Source: Misgurnus anguillicaudatus (lineage: Eukaryota; Chordata; Actinopteri; Cypriniformes; Cobitidae). From it: a DNA stretch of 64,000 nucleotides. Shown here in pieces: positions 46,385 through 57,400 of the stretch. The first letter of the stretch is position 1. Each line of letters starts with the position of its first letter. The notes beneath the pieces were generated by a model. The model saw nothing but the letters and a program-made list of their open reading frames with translations. It was not told the DNA's origin and made no database searches. The translations under genes and the position numbers were made by a program. The stretch lies in assembly GCF_027580225.2 (NCBI RefSeq), contig NC_073346.2, positions 12,488,001 through 12,552,000 on the forward strand, read 5' to 3'.

Positions 46385-46587
46385 TATCAGAGGAGGATAT
46401 TTTGAGGAATGTTTGCAATCAGAGGCCCCATTGACTTCCATAGTAGGAAAAATGAATACTATGGATGTAAATAGGGTTTTTGGTTGCAAACATTCCTCAA
46501 AATATCTTCCTTTGTGTTCATCAGAACAAAAAATTGATACAGGTTTGTAACAACATGAGAGTGAGTAAATGATGACTATCCCTTTAA
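46385..46587. mobile_element. Partial palindromic TTAA MITE
   Basis: Inverse blocks (GATATTTTGAGGAATGTTTGC / GCAAACATTCCTCAAAATATC) and the right end GACTATCCCT followed by TTAA. Same family as 29681-30100, with the left end missing. Confidence 0.75.
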
Positions 46588-46738
46588 CATCCATCATTGG
46601 TCTTCAACTTGAGACCTGCTAAAGAAAAGGTTTCCTTAGAGGACTGTTGGTCCAGTTTTAATAAGGATTTACTTTAAATAGCTGGTGGCTGGTGGTGTTT
46701 CTGGACTTGGCCTTTGCTTTAGTTTTAGGGCTTATCAC

Positions 46739-47591
46739 TAGCCTGGTAATACCATCCATTTTGCTTCGCTTCATAGACAGAGTCTGGCTGGGCACAATTG
46801 ACAATCGTTTTCCTTCTCGTGGGAGGGGCTTGTCTGAAGTTTAAAATCATTGGTCTAAACATAAGCCAATCACACATAACATTTAGATATGATGTGCTTT
46901 ATGCGCCGGATCAGCCGCATCGAATCTCTGCTGTAAAATACACGTATGATGTGAAAACAAACCCATCGAGCGAAATACCAGAGTTAACATGGCTATGAAC
47001 GACTTTTGCAGATTATGTAAAGTAAATCGGGCCATAGCTAGTTGAACACTATCCTTACGGTGGCTTTCCACTCACGTCTAACGGGAGGAAAGCCCCTCTC
47101 TCCTCTCAAACTCTTCCACCAGACAACCATAACCATATGTAAATGAAATCTTCCTACCTTATTTTCTGGTTAATCAGGAATGTCACCAAAGAATGCTTGC
47201 CCACGCGTCCTCCACCATTAACTGTGAACAATATAATTCCATTCCATGATTTCTCGATCGTTGTGCACGTCAAGCTTTTCCAAAAACTTGTCGGGAGCAG
47301 GGCAACAACATAATCTCCATTCAAATGTTTAACAAACACTTTTCTTGTTCGGGTTTTAGTTGGCAAGTGCCGGTTCTCCACAACAGAGCAAATAGCTTTC
47401 TGTGTCTCCATGTCCACAACCGTGATTCGGCGTTTAGCGTCTACGTCACGGCTCTCAGCCCGCCCTCTGTTCGTTGATTGGACGGTCGTTTTGAGACCGG
47501 GGGAAAACGGTTTGAATGGGAGGTATCTCAGACTGAGTACAGAAGCGTAATGAAATTTAGCGGAAGTACGAAGTCTGACGTAGTCAGGCTA
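46739..47591. mobile_element. TAGCCTGG-ended element copy C, perfect 9-bp TSD
   Basis: Starts TAGCCTGGTAATACC, ends GACGTAGTCAGGCTA, flanked by GCTTATCAC on both sides (46730-46738, 47592-47600). The interior is unlike copies A and B but the termini and 9-bp duplication agree. It contains a short + strand frame from ATG at 46989 (MAMNDFCRLCKVN..., stop at 47045) with a Cys-x-x-Cys that may be a relic of a transposase zinc-finger start. No intact transposase. Confidence 0.85.
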
Positions 47592-48285
47592 GCTTATCAC
47601 TGCTAGACATTAAAACTCTCCTTTTACTGTGTAAGCACATGAACGTCTTACCACACTTTCCAACAATCCAAGGATAATACTATCATACCTCACAGTACAA
47701 TTCAGTATTTGTGCTGGGATAGTTTAAAAAACAAACAAACACACAAACTGCAGAGGTCAGAGCAGAGTTTACATCCCTCTTTACATTCCTCTCTCTGTCT
47801 GTTGTTTGGTCTGTAGTTAATAATGGAAAATGCAGTGCAAGTCTAAAGTCCTCGAAATGAGTAGGTACAGCAGAATATTGGCTGCTTGACTTCACTCCTG
47901 CATATTCAAACTTAATTATATACAACATATTGAAGAATGTTTTTGTATCCAGGACAAATCTAATTTTGCACAAATCTGGTTGGCAAATGTAAACAACACA
48001 ATCTGATTTTTACCACACTTTATTTAAAATGCATTTCTTGAGATATTTTTCAGTGTCAGCATTGTACAGAAAATTTCACCCAAATTGAATGAAACCTCTC
48101 TCATAATTCACATACCCTTATTCCATCCTCCATGTTTATGTTTCCTTTCTTCAGTTAAACGCAAGCAATGTTATATTAAAATGCAGTCATGTTATCTTCT
48201 CATATTTGAACCAACATGGTAAAGTACACACATCTATCATTAAAGTAATCTACTGTATATGGTGGTGCCAGGGGGGCCTAGTTTT

Positions 48286-49514
48286 CAGTGGCGGCTCGTG
48301 ACTGCTTTTCTGAGGGGCGCACATTCAAAATATGTGTTCGGAGTGTCATGTCTGTTGCTCATGATTTCAAAAAAATTTGTTTGGTGCATCATGTGAACCA
48401 TGTGCATTGCGTGTTTTGTCAAAATAAGTGCCTACTGCACACGCGTCAAAACCGTTTATGATAAAAGAGACGCTCACGTTCACAAAATACACGCAAGACA
48501 CTCCCTTAAAGGGATAGTTCGGCCAAATATGATATTAAACCCATGATTTACTTACCCCCAAGCTGTCCGAGATGCATATGTCCATCGTTTTTCAAACTAA
48601 CACATTTTCAGTTATTTTGGAAAATGTTTTGGATCTTTCAGTTGATTAAATGTGAAGTTACGGGGTGCACGACCTTCAAGTCCAGGGGATGTGCATTCAT
48701 CCTTCACAAAATAAATCCAAACGGCTCCAGGATGATGGATAGGGGTCTTCTGAGGGTGATCCGCGCGGTGCTGTTGTAGAAATATCCACATTTAAAACTT
48801 TATCAACCAAAATAACTACCTTCCGGTAGCGCCGCCATCTTGGACTCCTCTGTATTCAGGAGAGAGTACTATCGTAGTGTATGCACTTTTCTTAGTGACG
48901 TAGGACAAATTCAGAGCAGCAGAGTAGCCTCTGTATGCTGCGTAAGCTCTCATCCTGAATGCGGATGCGACTAAGATGGCGGCATTACCGGATGCGAGTT
49001 ATTTTCGTTTATAAAGTTTTATACTGCGCAGATTACCCTCAGAGGACCTTTGTTGATCATCGTGGAGCCGTTTGGATTTGTTTTGGGGAGGATGGATGCA
49101 CATTTTTTGGACGTGGACCCTATAGCTTCACATTTGATTAACTGAAAGATCTAAAACATTTTCTAAATAACTGAAAATGTCATCGTCTGAGGGATGATGG
49201 ACATATGCATCTCGGACGGCCTCGGGGTGAGCAAATCATGTGTTTAATATCATTTTTGGCCGAACTATCCCTTTAACAGTAAACTCTGATTACGCATGAG
49301 AATATCTGGCAAACGCGAGCGTCTCTTTTATCATAAACCCTTTAGACGTGTCTGCAGCAGGCACTTGTTTTGACAAAACACGTGATGCACATAAGTTCAC
49401 TCGATGCACCGAACACATATTTTGAAATTACGAACCACACACATGAAGCGCTACATACATGTTGTGACGAACTTCGCATCGTGCGCCCTCGAAAAAAGTC
49501 ATGGGCCACCACTG
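48286..49514. mobile_element. hAT-like element, TIR CAGTGGCGG, perfect 8-bp TSD
   Basis: CAGTGGCGGCTCGTGACTG on the left and CATGGGCCACCACTG on the right, flanked by CTAGTTTT on both sides (48278-48285, 49515-49522). Inner opposing blocks include TTTATGATAAAAGAGACGCT / AGCGTCTCTTTTATCATAAA. It is inserted in the outer MITE and split by 48510-49272. Confidence 0.92.
48510..49272. mobile_element. Innermost palindromic TTAA element
   Basis: TTAA (48506-48509) then AGGGATAGTTCGGCCAAATA; TTTTGGCCGAACTATCCCT then TTAA (49273-49276). The halves oppose along CCGAGATGCATATGTCCATC / GATGGACATATGCATCTCGG and further in. Third level of the nest. Confidence 0.9.
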
Positions 49515-49735
49515 CTAGTTTTATGACATTTAAACAAAATGTATCATAAATTCTGTGTAATTAAACCTCAGATTAATATGGCTACTAAGCAACAGGACTA
49601 CATTGTATCGTTTAATATGTTTTGTTTCATTTAAATTTTTATCGTTTTATGTCATAAATATTCTTTGGTGGGTGGCACAAAGGGATGCAAGCTACACAAA
49701 GGGGGCACACATCAAAAAGTTTGAGAACCACTGGC

Positions 49736-51339
49736 TTATTTTGATTGATATGCTGCTATTCTTCTTAAAATACAATGATTATCTTTTAAACTTAAAACGG
49801 CTTAAAAAGGCCATAGTTGCTTCATTTTTTGGAAATGTTGAATGTTTTGCTGTTTAAGAGCTTGATATTTTAAATGGGAATTCTAAATAGGACGTGTGAT
49901 CCTCAACATATCTTTTTTCTGTATCTTACAATATTAAAAATGTTCCTTGCTTCTCCTTCAGAGACCTGAGATGTTTTTTGGCTTTACAGTTCTTCTTATG
50001 GCTCTATTGATAGGTTGGTGCAGCTTAGAAAGCCTTGAAAGTCAATTCACACTGAATGAAAGTAGATACCTAAGGAGTCAGGGTTTGAATCACATGACAG
50101 CAATGACATCATCACTTGGGGCTGCTGATTTTTTTGTTGTAGGATGGGACAGACCTGCAGACCTGACTGCATTACATAACGCCAGATGTCAATAGGGTTT
50201 TTAGGGATGGAGAAACTCAAATCATGTGACGTGACATGGGACTTGTTAAGGAGAGATGTGCTATATATATTTAAAATGTATAGATTATACTTGTGCTTTT
50301 TGGCCTGTTGGACAATAACGTTGGTAAAATAAAGCCCATGAAAGTGGGACCTGAGCCATACCTTGAGGACAGAGACTAATGGTATGTACGTACCAAACGT
50401 GAGTTGAATATGGGTTACTCGCTCTAGATTGCTTTGCACAGATGAAAACAATGCTCTCCCTCTATTTTCTTATACAATTGGACTTGTCAAACCAGACATG
50501 TTAATAAGCTCTTCACTGGCTTGCTTGACAATGCATCATGCAAACTTTTTTTGTACCATTTGCGTTGCATGGCGTGAATTTGCGGCTTTTTGCATCTTTA
50601 CATTGACATTACGTAATCTACTAATGCAATTAAATTCACTTTTGGTGTGTATACTCTCAGAAATAAAGGTACAAAAGTTGTCAATAGTGAAAAGGTGCAT
50701 ATATGTACCATTTTGGTACAAATATGCAATGCACATTCGTTGATGTACTTATGATCTGTTGATCTGTGTACACATACGAGTCAAATAAACTATACTTTTC
50801 AAGGCTGTGCGTTCGACCGTCTGCGTACGATCGTGTACACATAAAAACAGACTATACTCCTGCCTAAATATAATGTAGATAATAAGTTCTTGAAATCCAG
50901 AAACCAGTGTCCAGTAAGTTTCAAAATGATGAATCAACAGAAAGAAGCCATACGTTCAAGTTTCCTACAGGACATAATTTTACCCTCCAAAAATAAGATC
51001 CCATTATATGAGTGAAATATGCAATTTTGGGCTCAGTGGAAATGTTTGCAATTGGAGGGCCATATGATCTGCTTTTTCTGACTCATCGCAAGTCAAGACG
51101 CTTTTCTGATGTCTTCAATTTCTTCTGTACGGCACAATTGGTCAGCTTTAGTTTAGATTCTGTATTTCCATCAATGTTTTTCTCAATGTTGTTTACTGAC
51201 CCTGTAGGACTATTTGGGTTAAGAAGTGCTCTGTGCTATATTGGTAGTAGCCACTTAGACTCAACTAAGCAAGAGATTGCTTTTTACCTTGAAGAAATAT
51301 TCAATGGAGCTGAGATCTTTTGTTTTTGTTTTGTTTCAG
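49736..51339. other. Region upstream of grb10 start exon
   Basis: About 50381-50660 is a repeat related to 13493 (ACCAAACGTGAG left, CACTTTTGGTGTGTA right). About 50650-50720 is a GGTAC-rich repeat. The rest is unassigned, with no coding exon. Confidence 0.5.
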
Positions 51340-51455
51340 ACTCTTTCCTCATCTGTCTGAGGTGAATGTGATATCTGACGGAGAAACATTTCACGACGAG
51401 TATTATGGCTGTGGCCGGATGTCCGGATTATTTTCTGCACCATCCAAATTACCAG
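51340..51455 (+). CDS. grb10: grb10 exon 1 of coding region (5'UTR plus first 17 codons)
   Basis: Acceptor TTTTGTTTCAG (51339), donor GTAAAA (51456). The coding part is 51405-51455: MAVAGCPDYFLHHPNYQ, matching the GRB10 amino terminus, which is diagnostic (MA-AGCPD-FLHHP-YQ). The start has A at -3 and G at +4, and an in-frame TGA lies upstream at 51369-51371, so this ATG is the likely initiator. The exon ends in phase 0. The 5'UTR part implies at least one further upstream non-coding exon. Confidence 0.93.
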
Positions 51456-54400
51456 GTAAAACAATGTTTGTGTTTGTCTTGTTTGATTTCACTTAAAGGG
51501 AACATTTCAGGACTTTTCTAAGATGTCAAATAAATCTTTGGTGTCCCCACCCCAGAGTACATATGTGAAGTTTTAGCTCAAAATATATAGATCATTTATC
51601 ATAGCATGTTGAAATTGCTACTTTGTAGGTGTGAGAAAAAATGTGTCATTTTGGGTGTGTCCTCTGAAATGCAAATGAGCTGATGAAATGCAAACACTGA
51701 TCGCCATGATGGTGGTTGTTGAAATTGATACTCAGTTGTGCTGTCAATTATTTTTTTCTTTTAAATGCACTAAATTGCAGTGCTGTGGTTGGATAGTGCA
51801 GATTAAGTGGTGGTATTATTATAAAAAGATCCCCTTCTGATATCACAAAGGGAGACAAATTTCAATGACCTATTTTTTCACATGCTTGCAGAGACTGGTT
51901 TACAAACACTAAATTACTGGGTTGTTGTTTTTTCACATTTTCTAGGTTAATAGAAGCACTGGGGACCCTATTATAGCACTTAAACATGGAAAAAAAATCA
52001 GATTTTCATAATATGTCCCCTTTAACCTCATTATTCTTGACATTATTATTTCACACACACAATATAAAAGCACTATATATAATTACAAAATTAATTAAAT
52101 TAACGGGATTACTCTAGAGTTGTACTAAAAGGTGTACACAGAGTATTACGCAGTATATATAATACACAAACGTTCATGTATATATTTACAAAAAATTTAC
52201 TTGTGTGTCTATATTTAGTGCTGGGCAAAGATTAATCGCGTTTAATCGCTTAAAAAGTAAAAGTGCATTTTTGCATAATATATGAGTGTGTGCTGTGTGT
52301 AATTATTATGCATATATAAATACACAAACATTCATGTATGTATTTAAGAAACATTTACATGACAAAGAGAGAGAGAGCAGGAAATAAGGAGCGCTTCTGT
52401 GTATTTTGAATGTGTCTGTCATGAGCAGTAGATTTAGATTCTGATCATGAATGAAGACGGAGGGTCGGTGAATGGCTATGGCATCAGAGTGCATTCCTTT
52501 CAGCTGAACGCATTGGATTCACATGGTGTAACCTGACATAAGAGCATCTAAACTCACTGGCTGGATTAACCGGCTGCTTGCGAGGGGCTCTCTTTGGCAT
52601 TGTCTGCATCCACGTGCAACAGTTACTGGGAAATATCAGTTTGGCCCATCGGGAGCTGGCATTAGTACAGCACGTCTTCTGGTGTCACCTCTACACCATT
52701 TTATCATTCAAGACACTCAAATGAATTAGTCGTTTCAGTGATGCCTGTCAAGGAAAGTTTATGTAAAGGTGTTTATTTAACCATGGGCACTCCTATGTCC
52801 CAGGGGTTGTTTTTATCTCAAACAAGCAGTTTTTTTAAACTTTTTGCTATGAGGGTCATATTAGTGTTGTGGAAAGTTACTTTTAAAAGTAATGCATTAT
52901 TAAGTTACTTCCCAAAAAAGTAACTAATTGCATTACTTAGCTACTTTTCATGGAAAGTAATACTTACATTACTTTTAAGTTACTTTTGCGTTTTGCTTGG
53001 CTGAGGTTTGATCTCTTTCAGGCCTTGTAGGTGTTTTTATGACTGAGAAGTTCTGCATTCAGAAATTGCATATTTCCATCGCAAGTTCTGGCCGACCATC
53101 TCCGTTTCTGACTCAAGCTGTTCCCGCTCAGGCGGGCACGCATAGAGTGCGTAATTCTACGTGACTATGTTCCGCTTTAATTCAGTACATTATTATACAT
53201 TTTTTAAATCAAATAAATTAAACTGAAATGTAACCCGCATTACTTTTTAAAAAAGTAACTAAAAAATGAATGTGTACATTTATAAAGTAATGTGTTACTT
53301 TACTCGTTACTTCAGAAAAGTAATATTATTATGTAATGCAAGTTACTAAACCCCAACACTGTTAGAAACTCATAAGACCAAGTCCTGCACACCATCCCAG
53401 CTAGTGAACAACAACACAATTTATTCAGCACACTTTTCCCTTGTTATCTTTTATAAAGGTCACATTAAAATAGTCTTTATCATTTATTTATGCTACTTTT
53501 CAAATAATTTTTTAGGTATATACTTTATTGTTTGATACTAGTACGAGTAACTGACTAAATATTACTTTCATTAAACTATGATGGGAAGTCTCCAGTGATG
53601 TATGTTGTACATTTTTGTACTTTATTTAGTGGACATATTAAACAAACAGTTTTATTTACTAAAAGTATATGCTTACAAAAGCGCTCACGGTTGAAGAAAC
53701 AATTTATCTTTGAAGAAAATATATCCAATTATATACAGTATGCTTAGAAAGAACTGTTTTTCTAAAGTTTTTTGTGTTTGGGAGGATGGGATAGGAAGAG
53801 GATTTTGGAAACGGGTAAATAACATGCAGTCGACCGCAGCATCTGTCGGTGTAAGTCTGGTAAGTAAGTGGGATTCTGGGCCGGGCTCCAGGCTTGGCTA
53901 ACACAGGAGGACTGGAGGTCTGCCCAAAGTACTTGGAGGAGAGCTCACTAACTACTGTTTTTAAAGAACTGCTGAACTGGCTTTTATTGAGCTGCGCCTC
54001 TCGCCTTTGTGCTCTCAATTAAGATGTTGAGCTAATGTTTGAATTGCTCTTAAAGTGTGAGCCCTCCATTTCTCTATTAGGCTCGGTCTTGAACTGAATG
54101 AAAATTTAGCGGCCTGCTATATTATCTGGTTTCCTGAGCGTAGTTACTTGAGGTCTGAATACCAAAGCAATGTGTGAATAGTAAGATTAAGTTAGTTGGG
54201 TGTATCTTTAAGTTTTCTTGGATGTACAGATGCTGTATCTTTGCGAGTTAAGATGTCTGTACTGCTCCAGAAATGTGGGTTTGTCGTTTGTTTGCCAGCC
54301 ATGTGGTGTTTAAAGGGCTTGTTGTCAGAGCGCTTCGTTTTTTCAGAGCCGTAAATTTTGAGCCTTTAGTTTTATAGCTGTTTTCGAAGGAAATCATGAG

Positions 54401-57400
54401 CAACACATGCTTCCTTGTTCCTGGAAGTCAAAATTCCTTTCTCAGTATTGCTGGGAACTTGAGGATTCGGCATCAGGGCTTTCTGGAGTTGTCAAATTTA
54501 GATTTTCTGACAACTTTATATTAAAATTTTTTGACCCTGGACCACAAAACCAGCAATAAAATGAGATAAATACATGAGCTAAATAAATCAACTTTCCACT
54601 AATGTGTGGTTTCTTAGGATAGTAATAATATTTGGCCAAAATACAACTATTTGAAAATCTTGAATCTTTAGGGTGCAAAAAAAAAAACATCACCTTTAAA
54701 GTTGTCCAAGTGCTTAAAAACACACATTTCTAATAATAAATATATTTTTTATATATTGACAGTAGGAAATTTAGAAAATATCTTCAGGGAACACAATCTT
54801 TACATAATATCATAATCGTTATTAGCATGAAAATGTATCATTTTTTTACCCATACAATGGCTATTGCTACAAATTAAGAGTTTGATTCCAAAACAACTAA
54901 CTCTGTTTTTTATTTTTGTCAAAATATGTTTATTATTATGTTATCATGTTTTTATTGAAGTTGTATTTTTTGTTATAAAGGCTTAAATCAAAACAGACCA
55001 ACTACAGTTTGATATTAATTGGATTGCACAATCAAAAAACGAGATTTTGGAAAAAAATAAACTTTTCAAATATACCCTTGCAACTTATGACTGGTTTTGT
55101 GGTCACATAATGTTTCTATTATTAGCTGTCATCATCTTATCCCCACTAAAACTAGCAACTCTTTCAAACTAATAAAATATATTTTAGAAGTATCATTTTA
55201 TTTAGAAAATTATTTATTTGTTGAAAATAGTGCAACAATGCAAGATGAATGAAAAGGGAATAAGAAACGGTTTAAAGCTGCAGTGTGTAAATTTTAGTGG
55301 GATCTAGTGGTGAAATTGCGAATTGCAACCAACGGCTCAGTCCACTGCTCACCCCTAGCTTTTGAAACACATAGAGAAGCTATGGTAGCCGCCACCGGAC
55401 AAACATGTTATCATCGGAGACAACTTAGTTAAAAGAAATTGTCCATTAAGGGTTTCTGTAGAAAAATGGCAGCACAAAATGGCAACTTCCACGTAAGGGG
55501 ACCCTCTGTGTATGTAGATAAAAATGTCTCATTTTAGGTAATAAACACATAATGGTTCATTATGAAAGGTCTTTATACACCCCTGATAATATAGTTCTGT
55601 ATATTATTTTGCATTTCTGTCAAAAGATCCTTCTAAAAATTACACACTGCACCTTTAATACTGTACATCCAGACATCAGAATAAAGCAATAAACAGGAAA
55701 AAAGAGGTACATGTACACCCATAGATAGCCAAAAATTAGCAATTTTTTACTTAAAATTGGCCTTGGTTTGTAAATGAAATGTTTGGTGCCGTTGAGGTAT
55801 TGAGACATAACATTTGGTTTATGTTAAGCTGTGAGCTGTTTTGAGCTGTTTAAACTGAAGGCATACAAACTGTTTACTTGAGAAAACATCTGTAATGATC
55901 TTCAAACCTCTTGTACCTCAGTGGAAAACATTTTATCTGTGATGCCTAAAGTATTTTTTCTTGAGAGCTTCAACAGTAATCAGCACCTGATGCGAAGCGA
56001 AGGGTCTTGTACCACATTGAAGGAGTTATTTTGTGATAACAACCCACTGCCTTTACATTATCCCATTTATTACATGGCTACTTACCTCATAAGTAAGGTA
56101 AGGAGAAGCATTAAATATAGATTAAAAATATTTTATTACTTAATTTTTAAAGAATGCAGACCTTCCGTGAAAAAAACTTGTTTATTTTCGTTTTAAAATA
56201 AGACAAGACGTTCACAAACACACTATTTGGTTGAATTATTTTTAAATATAATATTATATATGTTATTAAAAGACATATTTATATTTCTTTTTTGTTTAAT
56301 ATTAAACTGTACCTTTCAAAATGATTTGCAGAATCCAGGTTACCGTGCGTTATTAGTTTCAGGCAGTTGCATTTTAGAGAGCTGTGTAATAAGTAAGGAA
56401 TAATTGACGACGGGCCATTGAATTATAAGAAAATAATGCACACCCAAGGTGCGATGTGGCACAACGCGAAGCGGAGTGTGCATTATTTTTAAATGATTTA
56501 AAGGGCCGGAGTCAATTATTCCTCTTATACCACGGTTACCACAAACATTGCTCTTGTGCCTATTTTTAAGACATTTGACAAGTTAGGTGTGCGGTTATCA
56601 GAAATTAATGCATACCCACGGAACATTTTTCAGCCAATCAGAATACAGCATTCAACAGACCCGTGTTATAAGACACAATAATCTCTGCTCTCTGTCCGAA
56701 AGTAAATAAAAACAAAATAACTAGATTTTCATAACATAACGAACAGTAAAGTTGTATGGCCAGTAAGAATTTGCTCTTGTCAGGTATAGCAAAAACCTTT
56801 TGTAAGCCCCTGTCTGTGGATTTTGGTTCCAGACTAATTGAAACTATGATATTAGGGGTCTTAGGGCTGTCTGTCTGTCTGGACTTCTGCTGTGTTCAGT
56901 CAGACGAAACCACTGCGGCTTCCCCCAGTCTAGATATGAGATGAACTTAGAAGAGATCAGTCACACTTCACTGGTTAGAGACCCTCCACCCCCCATCCTC
57001 TTACTATTTCTGTTCTTAAACAAGTTTCAATTTGTCTGCTGCTACCAGTGTGCAGATGCATTGCTTTATGATTACCAGAAGTGGAGACCTCAGACTACAG
57101 ATTCTTTTCTCATTAGATGAAGTATGTTGTATTATTACATTGGTGATGCATTTAGTTCATGTTTTAACACTTAAAAAGGGTCCTTAAAAGTAGTGTTTTT
57201 TGAATGGCCGATTCATGAATTGGAATTTGAATTGAATTGACTCCGCCCTACAGGATGTTGAAGTTGAATTGGAATTGGAATGACTGGAAGTGGAATTTAA
57301 TTCATGGCAATTCAAATAAATTCCACAGTCACACAACAGAAAGAATCTCACATACATTCAGTGTTAGGAAAGTTACTTTGGAAAATTGTTTGGCAACCAT

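Larger units (their letters stand above)
48262..49735 (-). mobile_element. Outer hAT-like MITE (CAGTGGTTCTCAAAC family), interrupted
   Basis: GGTGGTGCCAGGGGGGCC at the left and AAAAAGTTTGAGAACCACTGG at the right match the inverse of 35560-35856. The left terminus is missing. It is split by 48286-49514. Confidence 0.8.
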
